Positions 32,080-41,512 of a stretch of 64,000 nt of DNA are shown here, in pieces (positions within the stretch are counted from its first letter, which is position 1; each line of letters starts with the position of its first letter). The DNA is taken from the NCBI GenBank assembly GCA_964551435.1, contig CAZKBS010000008.1, positions 10,323 through 74,322 of the forward strand. Reading direction: 5' to 3'. The notes under the pieces were generated by a model that did no database searches, was not told the origin of the DNA, and saw nothing but the letters and a program-made list of their open reading frames with translations. Made by a program: the position numbers and the translations under genes. The DNA comes from UBA2020 sp964551435. Lineage in GTDB: Bacteria > Pseudomonadota > Alphaproteobacteria > Micavibrionales > UBA2020.

Positions 32080-34218
32080 TTAATCTTTTTTATCTTTCGG
32101 CTTCGCGCCCGCCGTCCACGGGCGCTGGCCGCGCTCATCCTTGACGCTGCGGATATCGGGCGGCTTGCCCGCTGTCAGGTAAATCGCATGCGCGCCATCG
32201 CTGCGCAATGTCCAGCGGTCGATGACCGCAACCTTGCGCTTGCAAGCGGGCGGTAATTTAATAGCCGATTTTGAAATCATCACCGCTGCCGAAGCGCATT
32301 CTTCGGCGGCCGCTTCGGGTTTGCGGATAAACGATATGATATGCCCCTTCAGATTGGCGCGGCAGGCGGCATCATCGCAGGACAGAAAATCCCCCGCACC
32401 GCCCGGTAACTGGCGTTCCGGCCAGACTCGTGGCGATGCCTCCCGGGCACGGGAAAGCCCGAAACGCCCTTCGCGCACCAGCCACTGCTCGCGCACGAAT
32501 TTTTCCTTGGATAGCGTCGAAAACCATATTTTTCCATCCGGCGCACGCAGGGCGAAAAGATCCCCGCTGGCGGCCATCAAAATATCCGCCCGCGGCGTCA
32601 GGGCGGCCATCAGGGCGGCGACGGCCATCGGCGCCAGTCCTGCCCAGCGTATCCAGCCGCGCCACCCGCAGACCCAGATGCCGCCGATGGTAAAAAGCCC
32701 CAGCCAAAGCGCATCAAAACTGCCGCCCTGCCAGCCCGCATATTCCCACCCCGCAACCAGTTCGGCGACATACATGAAAACGTCGATGCTTTTTTCGGTC
32801 AGCAACAGCGGATATTTTTCAAGTCCGAAAGGCATCAGCAAACATGACAAAAGCCCGACCGGAAAGGTCACAAACGATGATACCGGCACCGCCACCATGT
32901 TTGCCGCCAGCCCGCCGATAAACGGGACGCGCCCGAAATGATACAGCGCGAAAGGCGCCGTCGCCGCACTGGCCACCAGCGAGGTTGAAAAACAGCCCAG
33001 CAGATAAAGCCCATATCGCACCGACCAATCCGCATCGCGGAAATGTTTTTTCCACCAAGGCGCGGTGCTTTCATAAAAAGCAATCAGGGCGACGACGGCA
33101 GCGAAAGACATCTGGAAGCTCGGCCCCATCAGGCTTTCCGGCGCCAGAACAAACAAAAGCAGCGCCGCAAATGCCGCCAGCCGCAACGTGAACGGGTCGC
33201 GGTCTATCATAATCGCCGTCATCACCACGCAGGTCATGATGACCGCGCGCTGTGCCGGAATGGGCGATCCTATCAGCAGCATGTAAAAAATAGATACGGC
33301 CATGGCAACCGCCGCCGCGATTTTTTTAATCGGCCAGCGCAGCGCCGTATAGGGAATGGCCGCCAGAAGCGCGCGCACGAAAAAAAACGGAAACCCCGCA
33401 ATCAACACGAAATGCGATCCCGAAATCGCAATCAGATGCGCGATGCCGGAATCCCGCGCCACCTGCCAGTCTTGTTCGGATATTCCCCTGTCCTCGCCAA
33501 TCATAAAGGCGGTAATCATGGCGGCACGGTCGCGGTCTTCAATGGCGGCGAAGATTTTTTCGCGGATATGCCGGCGCAGTTTTTCAAAGAAAAATTCACC
33601 GCCCTGCCGCGGCGTCACAACCTCAAGATTGCCGAGGGCATATCCCGTACCGCCCAGCCCCTGAAAAAAGGCATGGCGCTGAAAATCGAACGCCCCCGGC
33701 ATGACGGGCGCCGAGAGCGGCAGCAGTGATGCACGTACCTCCACCACATCACCCGCCTGCGGCACGGCGGGGTCGTTGTTTTTAAGCCGGATGCGCACGC
33801 GCGCGGGCAGACTGTCCTGAAACAGCGTGCCTTTCACAACTGTAAAATCCTCCAGCACGATCCGGAAGTTTTTGGGCTGCGGCTGCACCTCCACCACCTT
33901 GCCGCGCAGGGTGATGGTATAGCTGCGCTTTTCAATCACAGGCGCTGCGACGTTATGCGTACGCCACTGCGCCGCCGCAAAACCGCCCACCGCCAGCAGC
34001 AGCGCCAGAAAGGGAATAAAAACCGCCTGATTCCGGTAAAATGCCCGCAAGAGCGGCAGCATAAACAAGGCAACCAGACTGCCGAGCAGCAGCGGCGGCT
34101 CCCCGTGCAGGGCGAAATATGCCGCAATCCCAAGGGCCATGGGCACAGGCAGCCAGAAAATCCAGCGTTCCCGCTGGTTTTGCATCTCCTGCCAAAATGC
34201 GCCTAAATATCTTGCCAT
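32080..34218 (-). CDS. comEC: ComEC/Rec2 family competence channel protein, without C-terminal hydrolase domain
   Basis: 712 residues from the ATG at 34218; an upstream start adds 17 unlikely residues. It has an N-terminal DUF4131-type region with two membrane helices (FLPLLRAFYRNQAVFIPFLALLLAVG). The Competence domain follows from about 230, with the hallmark GIAHLIAISGSHFVLIAGF and many membrane helices to about 560. The C-terminal part of about 150 residues is soluble but shows no HxHxDH metallo-beta-lactamase motif. ComEC moves single-stranded DNA across the inner membrane. No other competence gene is in the window. It is divergent from gltX. Confidence 0.9.
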   Translation of the reverse strand: MARYLGAFWQEMQNQRERWIFWLPVPMALGIAAYFALHGEPPLLLGSLVALFMLPLLRAFYRNQAVFIPFLALLLAVGGFAAAQWRTHNVAAPVIEKRSYTITLRGKVVEVQPQPKNFRIVLEDFTVVKGTLFQDSLPARVRIRLKNNDPAVPQAGDVVEVRASLLPLSAPVMPGAFDFQRHAFFQGLGGTGYALGNLEVVTPRQGGEFFFEKLRRHIREKIFAAIEDRDRAAMITAFMIGEDRGISEQDWQVARDSGIAHLIAISGSHFVLIAGFPFFFVRALLAAIPYTALRWPIKKIAAAVAMAVSIFYMLLIGSPIPAQRAVIMTCVVMTAIMIDRDPFTLRLAAFAALLLFVLAPESLMGPSFQMSFAAVVALIAFYESTAPWWKKHFRDADWSVRYGLYLLGCFSTSLVASAATAPFALYHFGRVPFIGGLAANMVAVPVSSFVTFPVGLLSCLLMPFGLEKYPLLLTEKSIDVFMYVAELVAGWEYAGWQGGSFDALWLGLFTIGGIWVCGWRGWIRWAGLAPMAVAALMAALTPRADILMAASGDLFALRAPDGKIWFSTLSKEKFVREQWLVREGRFGLSRAREASPRVWPERQLPGGAGDFLSCDDAACRANLKGHIISFIRKPEAAAEECASAAVMISKSAIKLPPACKRKVAVIDRWTLRSDGAHAIYLTAGKPPDIRSVKDERGQRPWTAGAKPKDKKD

Positions 34219-34287
34219 AGCGGGAAACGATACGTTAAATTGCCACAAAAAACAGCCCCCAAATTCCAAGGTTTCAGAGACTTAATC

Positions 34288-35694
34288 ATGTCCAAAATCA
34301 TCACCCGTTTCGCGCCGTCCCCGACCGGATACCTGCATATTGGCGGCGGCCGCACCGCGCTGTTCAACTGGCTTTTCGCCAAGCACATGGGCGGCCAGTT
34401 TTTGCTGCGTATCGAGGATACCGACCGCGCCCGCTCGACCGAGGCGGCGGTGGAAGCCATTCTCGACGGCATGCGCTGGCTGGGTCTGGATTGGGATGGG
34501 GAGCCTATCTTCCAGTTCGCGCGCATGAACCGCCATGCCGAAATCGCGCACCAGCTTCTGGCCGAAGGCAAAGCCTATTACTGCTATTGCACGCCCGAAG
34601 AGCTGGAAAAAATGCGCGAGGAGCAACTCGCCAAAGGCCTGTCGCCCCGCTATGACGGCCGCTGGCGCGACCGCGACCCCAAAGACGCCCCCGCCGGCGT
34701 CAAACCCGCCGTGCGCATCAAGGCACCGAACCGCGCGAATGATGAAATGCTGGTCAAGGACGCCGTGCAGGGGGATGTGCGCGTGCCCTATACGCAGCTC
34801 GACGATATGATTTTGCTGCGCGGCGACGGCACGCCGACTTATATGCTGTCCGTGGTTGTCGATGACCATGATATGGGCATCACGCACGTCATCCGCGGCG
34901 ACGACCACCTGACGAATACCTTCCGCCAGCGCATGATTTACGACGCCATGGGCTGGGATGTACCGCAATTCGCCCATATCCCGATGATTTTGGGCGAAGA
35001 CGGCGCGAAGCTGTCCAAACGCCACGGCGCTGTCGGCCTGCATGAATACGCGAACAAAGGCTACCTGCCCGAAGCGATGCGCAATTACCTGCTGCGCCTT
35101 GGCTGGGGTCATGGCGATACCGAAATTGTGGATACCGAAGAAGCCGTCAAACTGTTCACGCTGGACGGTATCGGCAAATCCCCCTCGCGCATGGATTTCA
35201 CCAAACTGGCGCATGTGAATGCGCATTACATGCGTCAGGCCGACGAAGACCGCCTGATGTCGCTGACCATGCCGTATATCGAGGAAAAACTCGGCGCGAA
35301 GCCGGACGACGCGGGTATTGCCCGTTTCAAATCCGGCCTGCATGCGCTGAAAGAACGCGCCAGCACGCTTATCGAATTGGCCGATGCCGGATTGTTTTTC
35401 GTACGCCCGCGCCCGTTGCCGCTGACCGAAGACGCCGCCAAGGTGCTGGACGCCGACACGCGCGGCATGCTGGGTGAAATGAAACAGACGCTGGTATCCC
35501 TCGACGATTTCAAAGCCGAGAAAATCGAGGCCGCGCTCAAAGAATACGGCACGCAAAAAGGCCTGAAGCTTGGCAAAGTCGCCATGCCGCTGCGCGCCGC
35601 CATCACTGGCACGACCAACAGCCCGTCCATCTTCCACGTCGCGGAAATCCTCGGCAAGGAAGAAACGCTGGCGCGGTTGTCGGACGTTGCCTGA
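34288..35694 (+). CDS. gltX: glutamyl-tRNA synthetase
   Basis: 468 residues. Class I signature HIGH is in FAPSPTGYLHIGGGRTALFN, and KMSKS appears as KLSKRHGAVGL. The Cys cluster near residue 108 (YYCYCTPEEL) matches the GltX zinc-like region of proteobacterial enzymes. It charges tRNA-Glu and possibly tRNA-Gln if GatCAB is used, as in most Alphaproteobacteria. I use the ATG at 34288, with MSKIITRFAPSPTG as the natural N-terminus. It is followed after 24 bases by a small membrane protein gene. Confidence 0.96.
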   Translation: MSKIITRFAPSPTGYLHIGGGRTALFNWLFAKHMGGQFLLRIEDTDRARSTEAAVEAILDGMRWLGLDWDGEPIFQFARMNRHAEIAHQLLAEGKAYYCYCTPEELEKMREEQLAKGLSPRYDGRWRDRDPKDAPAGVKPAVRIKAPNRANDEMLVKDAVQGDVRVPYTQLDDMILLRGDGTPTYMLSVVVDDHDMGITHVIRGDDHLTNTFRQRMIYDAMGWDVPQFAHIPMILGEDGAKLSKRHGAVGLHEYANKGYLPEAMRNYLLRLGWGHGDTEIVDTEEAVKLFTLDGIGKSPSRMDFTKLAHVNAHYMRQADEDRLMSLTMPYIEEKLGAKPDDAGIARFKSGLHALKERASTLIELADAGLFFVRPRPLPLTEDAAKVLDADTRGMLGEMKQTLVSLDDFKAEKIEAALKEYGTQKGLKLGKVAMPLRAAITGTTNSPSIFHVAEILGKEETLARLSDVA

Positions 35695-35718
35695 TATTTT
35701 CAGAAAGACCTTGAAGCC

Positions 35719-36306
35719 ATGAACATCCGCGATTTCGGCAAAAAAGCCCTCAAGACAGCGCTGCAAGTCAGCGCCGTCACCCTTTATGCGGCGTCGCTGG
35801 GAAGTCCAGTGATCGGCGCTGTCGTCGGCGGCATGACGGGCGGTATTGCGGGTGCAGCCATTGGGCTTTTCGCAGGGCCGATTGCGGCGGCGGGTGTCAT
35901 GACTGGGATTTACGTTGCGGCCAAAAGCGTACGCTTCGCAATGAAATCGCCGGAGGAGCGCAAAGAATCCCTCGCCGCTTTCGACGCCAGACAGACGCTG
36001 CGCGAAACGGGCCAAGGTATGGGCCGCGCGCTGGCATGGGCTGTCAGCCTGTCGGTTTTCGTCGGCACGCTGGGCCGCGTGAATGTCAGCCTTGATTGGG
36101 GACAGCCGTCTGACAATGATGATAATAACAGCAGCAGGAACGCGGGGCCGACAATTCAGCCCCCGCAAAAAGACACGACTTCATCGCTGCCCGATACCCC
36201 GCTTGCCGCACGTTTCACAAACGCGAAAAACCCTGCACCAGAAGTCGCTGCGGCGGACAAGCCACAGCCAGCAAAACCGCAAAACCCACCCGCGCCGCGC
36301 GGTTGA
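35719..36306 (+). CDS. unknown glycine-zipper membrane protein
   Basis: 195 residues, no named family recognised. A basic amphipathic N-terminus (NIRDFGKKALKTALQ) leads into a Gly/Ala-rich hydrophobic block at about 25-75 (VIGAVVGGMTGGIAGAAIGL). A charged stretch (MKSPEERKESL) and another hydrophobic helix at about 115-130 (LAWAVSLSVFVGTLG) follow. The last 65 residues are disordered, rich in Asn, Asp, Pro and Lys, ending NPPAPRG. The pattern and several aligned residues resemble the 20618-21163 protein. It follows gltX closely and may be co-transcribed. Confidence 0.75.
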   Translation: MNIRDFGKKALKTALQVSAVTLYAASLGSPVIGAVVGGMTGGIAGAAIGLFAGPIAAAGVMTGIYVAAKSVRFAMKSPEERKESLAAFDARQTLRETGQGMGRALAWAVSLSVFVGTLGRVNVSLDWGQPSDNDDNNSSRNAGPTIQPPQKDTTSSLPDTPLAARFTNAKNPAPEVAAADKPQPAKPQNPPAPRG

Positions 36307-36589
36307 AAAGTGTCAACAGAACGACGCCGGCTAAAAACAAGACGCAAAAGACCTATTTATCCGGCGATTAATTTGACACCCTGCAGCATTTCAGCGCGGT
36401 TTATGTCTAATAATTTTCCCTATTGGCCTCGCCCCTTGAATGTCCTATAAATCTTAACATATCAAGACACAGCCAGCACAAATAATAACAAGCCGCCCAA
36501 GCGGCATCGCGGTTGATAGAGTCTTTCTGAGACAACACGGTGTGTAACAAGATTTAACGTGTTTTTGTCAACAAGGAAGGACCGTCTTC
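36307..36589. other. 283-base intergenic region before fadE
   Basis: This gap is lower in GC than the flanking genes. It holds a perfect TTGACA at 36373-36378 but no well-placed -10 box, and several AT-rich stretches. I see no ORF, RNA gene or convincing terminator. Just before the fadE ATG is a strong ribosome site (AAGGAAGGA at about 36573-36581). Confidence 0.5.
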
Positions 36590-38911
36590 ATGGCACCGCT
36601 TAGCAAAAAAATCGTCGATGCTTTCAAAAGCATTCTGCCGTCTCTGTCGCAGACCGAAAAGGAAGCGCTTGAATCCGGCACCGTGGGCTGGGATGGCGAG
36701 CTGATGAAAGGCACGCCCGACTGGGACGTGCTGTTCAAACTGCCCAAGCCTCAGCTGACCGCCGAAGAACAGGCTTTCCTCGACGGCCCCGTCGAAAAAC
36801 TTTGCGCGATGATTGACAACTATAAAGTCAGCCAGGACGGCGACCTGCCCAAGGAAGTCTGGGACTTCATTAAAAAAGAAGGCTTCATGGGCCTCGAAAT
36901 CCCGAAAGAGCATGGCGGGCATGGTTTCTCCTCCGCCGCGCATTCGGCTGTGGTCATTAAAATCGCCAGCCGAAGCATCGCCGCCGCAGTGACGGTGATG
37001 GTGCCGAACTCCCTCGGCCCAGCGGAGCTTATCCACGCCTACGGCACGAAAGAGCAGCAGGAATATTACCTGCCACGTCTGGCCGATGGCCGCGAAGTCC
37101 CCTGCTTCGCCCTGACAGAGCCGGATGCCGGTTCCGACGCGGGCAGCATGACGGCGCGCGGCGTCGTTTGCAAAAACGAAAAAGGCGAACTGGGCATCAA
37201 GCTGAACTGGGAAAAGCGCTACATCACGCTTGGCCCCGTTTCCACGCTGCTCGGCCTTGCCTTCAAACTGGAAGATCCCGACAATCTGCTTGGCAAAGAT
37301 AAAAAAGACATCGGCATCACCTGCGCCCTCATCCCCAGCAACACGCCGGGCGTTGAAATCGGCGACCGCCACCGCCCGATGGATCTGCCGTTCCACAACG
37401 GCCCGAACAAAGGTAAAGACGTTTTCATCCCGCTCGACAGCATCATCGGCGGACCGGAGCGTGCGGGTCAGGGCTGGAAAATGCTGATGGAAAGTCTGGC
37501 TGTCGGCCGCTCGCTGTCGCTGCCGGCACTGTCCACCGCAGGGGCGCAGCTGTCCAGCTTCGCCAGCGGTGCCTATGCCCGCACCCGCAAGCAGTTCAAT
37601 ACCGCGATTTCGAATTTCGAAGGTATCGAAGAGCCGCTGGGTAAAATGGCAGGCCTGACCTATATGATGAACGCCGCGCGCGAAGCGACCCTGCAAATGG
37701 TCGATACGGGCGAGCGTCCGGCCATTCCCTCGGCCATCCTGAAATACCACCTGACCGAGGCGATGCGCACCATCGTCAACGACGCCATGGACATCCACGG
37801 CGGCAAGGCGGTATCGAACGGACCGAAGAACACCTTCGCCGACCTCTACAAAGGCATCCCCATCGCCATCACGGTCGAAGGCGCGAACATCATGACCCGC
37901 AACCTGATTATTTTCGGTCAGGGTGCGGTGCGTGCGCACCCCTATGTCCTGAAAGAGCTTCAGGCGGCGGAAGAGCCGAACCCGAACAAAGCCCTCGGCA
38001 AACTGCTCAAAACCATGGCCGCGCATGTAGGCAATGGTGTACGCAGCTTCGCCAAGGCTTTTGTCTACGGCATTACCGGCGGCGCTTTCAGCAAAAAGCC
38101 GAAGGGGGTCGAAAAACAGACCAAAAAATACTACAACCAGATCAACCGTCTCAGCGCGTCGTTCAACCTTGCAGCCGAAGCCACCCTTGGCACCCTCGGC
38201 GGCGGTTTGAAATTCCGCGAGCGCGTATCTGCCCGCCTTGGCGATGTGTACAGCAACCTGTACCTTGCCTCGACGGTGCTGTGGTACTACGAGAAGAACG
38301 GCCAGAAAAAAGAAGACTTGCCGCTGGTTCACTGGGCTTGCCAGCATGCCCTGAACAACGCCGAAAAGGCGCTGGATCAGGTATTGAAAAACCACCCGAA
38401 CAAAGTGGTTGGCAAACTGCTGCAGCCGGTTATCTTCCCGCGCATGGCCGTGCCGTTCATGGATAAATTCCTGACCTCGGCCCCCAGCGACAAACTGGAC
38501 AAGATGGCGGCGGACACCATCCGCAACCCGGGTGAAATCCGCGAGCGTCTGACCTCCGGCATCTTCAAACCGACCGGCGAAAACGAACCGCTCGGCCGTC
38601 TGGAAGCCGCCTTCAAATCGGTCGTCGAGAGCGAACCTTTGGAGAAAAAACTCTACAAAGCACAAAAAGCAGGCACGCTGCAAAAAGAACTGCCGCGCGC
38701 AGCCATGCTTGACGCCGCTGTCACCGCCAAGGTGATTACAGCCGAAGAAGCAGAACTGCTGAAACGCACCGATATCCTGCGCCGCGCTGTGGTGGATGTT
38801 GATGCTTTCCCGCAGACGCTGAAATCCGGCGCGATTGCCAACGATGACGACGTCAGCGCACGCCAGCGCCCCGTCGCCGCCGCGGCACCGAAACCGCCGG
38901 GCGCTGCGTAA
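36590..38911 (+). CDS. fadE: acyl-CoA dehydrogenase, FadE type (long form)
   Basis: 773 residues, the size of the long FadE proteins rather than the 380-residue acyl-CoA dehydrogenases. The N-terminal helical domain includes GFMGLEIPKEHGGHGFSS, and the beta domain has CFALTEPDAGSDAGSM (flavin and substrate binding). The FAD-contact helices lie near DAMDIHGGKAVSNGPKNTF, and a DUF1974-type C-terminal domain follows from about 500. It makes the first oxidation of fatty acid beta-oxidation. No hydrophobic N-terminal anchor is seen. The last residues are an Ala/Pro tail. A terminator follows. Confidence 0.94.
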   Translation: MAPLSKKIVDAFKSILPSLSQTEKEALESGTVGWDGELMKGTPDWDVLFKLPKPQLTAEEQAFLDGPVEKLCAMIDNYKVSQDGDLPKEVWDFIKKEGFMGLEIPKEHGGHGFSSAAHSAVVIKIASRSIAAAVTVMVPNSLGPAELIHAYGTKEQQEYYLPRLADGREVPCFALTEPDAGSDAGSMTARGVVCKNEKGELGIKLNWEKRYITLGPVSTLLGLAFKLEDPDNLLGKDKKDIGITCALIPSNTPGVEIGDRHRPMDLPFHNGPNKGKDVFIPLDSIIGGPERAGQGWKMLMESLAVGRSLSLPALSTAGAQLSSFASGAYARTRKQFNTAISNFEGIEEPLGKMAGLTYMMNAAREATLQMVDTGERPAIPSAILKYHLTEAMRTIVNDAMDIHGGKAVSNGPKNTFADLYKGIPIAITVEGANIMTRNLIIFGQGAVRAHPYVLKELQAAEEPNPNKALGKLLKTMAAHVGNGVRSFAKAFVYGITGGAFSKKPKGVEKQTKKYYNQINRLSASFNLAAEATLGTLGGGLKFRERVSARLGDVYSNLYLASTVLWYYEKNGQKKEDLPLVHWACQHALNNAEKALDQVLKNHPNKVVGKLLQPVIFPRMAVPFMDKFLTSAPSDKLDKMAADTIRNPGEIRERLTSGIFKPTGENEPLGRLEAAFKSVVESEPLEKKLYKAQKAGTLQKELPRAAMLDAAVTAKVITAEEAELLKRTDILRRAVVDVDAFPQTLKSGAIANDDDVSARQRPVAAAAPKPPGAA

Positions 38912-38934
38912 GCACCCGCGGTATCATAGCCCAT

Positions 38935-38970
38935 AAAAAAAGGCTGCACTTTGACGGTGCAGCCTTTTTT
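38935..38970. terminator. bidirectional rho-independent terminator after fadE
   Basis: GGCTGCAC (38942-38949) and GTGCAGCC (38957-38964) form an eight-pair stem with a 7-base loop, flanked by A7 and T6 runs. It serves fadE and the convergent unknown gene. Confidence 0.9.
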
Positions 38971-38993
38971 CTTACTTCGCTATCTCTTACCGC

Positions 38994-39947
38994 TTACAGC
39001 GCGGGGGCCTTCGCCACAGGGGCGCGGTCTGTCAACTTGCGCAGGCGCTCCGCTCCTTCCGCCGCGATATCGGCGTTGATTTTTTGTTGCCCCGGATGCG
39101 CCGCATCCGCCGCCGATTTCACGGCATCATGAATGGCAGGCGCCACCAGTCCGGCGTTTTTGAGCGCACCCGTCACGCTGTCAACCGGCGCGGAAACAAT
39201 CAGATATTGCCCGTCCTGCGAACGCGTGGCGGCAAGCCCCGCATCTTTCATCGCCTGCATCACGCGCGGCCCCTGGCCGCTGCGCAGTTCAATTTCGCTT
39301 TTGACTTCAAGGGCGCTCGCGCCTTTCAACTCGCTGAACTGTCCGTTTTCGCGAATAGAGGCAACGGGGGATGTCGGATACCCCTCAAACCCCACATCGA
39401 CATAAACAGCGGGTTTTGCAAATCCTTGCAGGAAGGCGCTTTCCTTGGACATGCCGATGGTCGTGATGGAAACAAGCCCGGCCTCGACCGGTGTCATTTT
39501 CAAACGGTCCAGCTCGCCCGCGATAATCTGTCCGGCAACCTCGGTGCCCAGCACCGCGCCATAGAATGAATCGCCGCGCGGCCCTTTGGGGGCGTCGTGC
39601 GTCAGGGCGACGGTCAGTTTCATCAAATCTTTTTGCGAAACATCTTCGACCGATACGCTGAAGCCGGACGCATTGCCGTGGCTGTTTACCTTCGCCTCGA
39701 CCCCTGCGTTGACCGACAGCAGGCCGAGAACGGCCTCGATACGCTGATCGCGCTTGTCGGCGGGGGTATCAAATACAAAGGTCGCTGTGAATTTGTCTTT
39801 TTGATAGGGGTTCTGATTGAGCGAGACGGAATCAAGCCCCTTGTCGCTGAGGCCGTTGTGATCCACGCCGGAATAACGGTGGCAATCGCCATCGTGTTTG
39901 CTTTCGGCGGGATAAAACTCGTACTCGGCTTTATGCTTTACGGACAT
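38994..39947 (-). CDS. unknown cytoplasmic protein
   Basis: 317 residues from the ATG at 39947 (GAGGGG upstream); a TTG four codons earlier is less likely. No family, signal peptide or membrane segment was recognised. The first part is polar with Tyr, His and Asp (AEYEFYPAESKHDGDCHRY). The middle has alternating beta/alpha stretches (KFTATFVFDTP, ASGFSVSVEDVSQKDLMKLTVAL, PAVYVDVGFEGYP). A later segment GQYLIVSAPVDSVTGALKNAGL echoes the earlier one, which may mark a repeated small alpha/beta domain. The tail is Ala/Pro/Lys-rich. It stands alone between fadE and gltA. Confidence 0.7.
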   Translation of the reverse strand: MSVKHKAEYEFYPAESKHDGDCHRYSGVDHNGLSDKGLDSVSLNQNPYQKDKFTATFVFDTPADKRDQRIEAVLGLLSVNAGVEAKVNSHGNASGFSVSVEDVSQKDLMKLTVALTHDAPKGPRGDSFYGAVLGTEVAGQIIAGELDRLKMTPVEAGLVSITTIGMSKESAFLQGFAKPAVYVDVGFEGYPTSPVASIRENGQFSELKGASALEVKSEIELRSGQGPRVMQAMKDAGLAATRSQDGQYLIVSAPVDSVTGALKNAGLVAPAIHDAVKSAADAAHPGQQKINADIAAEGAERLRKLTDRAPVAKAPAL

Positions 39948-40063
39948 GTAACCCCTCAATCCCTGATGTCGTTCATATATTATGATATTTATGTTAACAA
40001 AATACTACCAGATTAACAGAAACAGCTGAATAAAAATTTTTGCGCAGCGCGGCAAAGGAAGAT

Positions 40064-40091
40064 TTGAAATCGTTTGGACTTAAACTATTAT
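40064..40091 (+). promoter_or_regulatory. sigma-70 type promoter for gltA
   Basis: TTGAAA (40064-40069, 5 of 6), a 16-base spacer, TATTAT (40086-40091, 5 of 6), 63 bases before the gltA ATG in an AT-rich divergent region. Confidence 0.6.
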
Positions 40092-40154
40092 TAAACAAAG
40101 AAATTTATCCTCGGCTCTCGACGTTCTTCTTATTTTCTCAGGAATCCCGACATC

Positions 40155-41477
40155 ATGACAAACACCGCCGCCCCTGCGCCGCAATCCAAGAAAACCGTTA
40201 CCCTGACCGATAACGAAACCGGCAAGCAATACGAATTTCCGGTACTCGACGGCAGCACGGGCCCGCGCGTGATTGATATCCGCAAACTTTATGCCGAAAC
40301 CGGCATGTTCACCTATGACCCGGGTTTCACCTCGACGGCGGCCTGCGAAAGCGGCCTGACCTACATCGACGGCGATCAGGGCATCCTGCTGCACCGCGGT
40401 TATTCGATTGCGGAACTGGCGGAGAAAAGCGATTTCCTCGAAGTCTGCTACCTGCTGCTGAACGGCGAGCTGCCGAACGCCACCCAAAAAGAAGAATTCG
40501 TCAACATCGTCACCAACCACACCATGGTGCACGAACAGATGCAGTTCTTTTTCCGCGGTTTCCGCCGCGACAGCCACCCGATGGCGGTGATGGTTGGCAC
40601 CATCGGCGCGCTCTCGGCGTTCTATCATGACTCCCTGAATATTGACGATGCGCGCCAGCGCGAAATCGCAGCCTTCCGCCTGATTGCCAAGATGCCGACG
40701 ATTGCGGCCATGGCGTATAAATATTCCATCGGCCAGCCGTTCATGTATCCGCGCAACGACCTCAGCTATGCGGAAAACTTCCTCTATATGACTTTTGCAG
40801 TGCCGAGCGAGCCTTACAAAATCAACCCCATCCTTGCACGTGCGATGGACCGCATTCTTATTCTGCATGCGGATCACGAACAAAACGCCTCGACTTCCAC
40901 CGTGCGTCTGGCAGGCTCTTCGCGCGCGAACCCGTTTGCCTGCATCGCTTCCGGTATTGCTTCGCTCTGGGGCCCGGCACATGGCGGCGCGAACGAAGCG
41001 GTTCTCAAGATGCTGGAGGAAATCGGCACCGTTGACCGTATCCCCGAATGCATCAAACGCGCGAAAGACAAAAACGATAGCTTCCGTCTGATGGGCTTTG
41101 GCCACCGCGTTTACAAAAACTTCGACCCCCGCGCGAAAATCATGCGCGAAACCTGTCACGAAGTTCTGGGCGAACTGAACATCAAGGACCCGCTGCTGGA
41201 TATCGCGATGGAGCTTGAGAAAATCGCCCTGCAGGACGAATACTTCATCGAGAAAAAACTGTATCCGAACGTCGACTTCTATTCGGGTATCATCCTCAAG
41301 GCGATGGGCTTCCCGACGTCGATGTTCACCGTGCTGTTCGCCATGGCCCGTACCGTCGGCTGGATTGCGCAGTGGAAAGAAATGATCGAAGAGCCCACGC
41401 AGCGTATCGGCCGCCCGCGCCAGCTGTATACCGGCCCGACCGAGCGCAACTACGTGCCCATCGACAAACGGAAATAA
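40155..41477 (+). CDS. gltA: citrate synthase (type II)
   Basis: 440 residues. The N-terminal beta-rich region (KTVTLTDNETGKQYEFPVLDG) marks the hexameric, NADH-sensitive type. Catalytic residues sit in HADHEQNASTSTVR (His), FGHRVYKNFDPRA (His) and NVDFYSGI (Asp). It condenses acetyl-CoA from the PDH complex with oxaloacetate at entry to the TCA cycle. It has its own promoter and is followed after 35 bases by a small membrane protein gene. Confidence 0.97.
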   Translation: MTNTAAPAPQSKKTVTLTDNETGKQYEFPVLDGSTGPRVIDIRKLYAETGMFTYDPGFTSTAACESGLTYIDGDQGILLHRGYSIAELAEKSDFLEVCYLLLNGELPNATQKEEFVNIVTNHTMVHEQMQFFFRGFRRDSHPMAVMVGTIGALSAFYHDSLNIDDARQREIAAFRLIAKMPTIAAMAYKYSIGQPFMYPRNDLSYAENFLYMTFAVPSEPYKINPILARAMDRILILHADHEQNASTSTVRLAGSSRANPFACIASGIASLWGPAHGGANEAVLKMLEEIGTVDRIPECIKRAKDKNDSFRLMGFGHRVYKNFDPRAKIMRETCHEVLGELNIKDPLLDIAMELEKIALQDEYFIEKKLYPNVDFYSGIILKAMGFPTSMFTVLFAMARTVGWIAQWKEMIEEPTQRIGRPRQLYTGPTERNYVPIDKRK

Positions 41478-41512
41478 TACGCCGCGCGGCGGCACACCGA
41501 AAGGACGTCCGC

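Noticed and set aside
36554..38683. 709-codon minus-strand open frame opposite fadE
   Set aside because: Antisense shadow of a clear acyl-CoA dehydrogenase.
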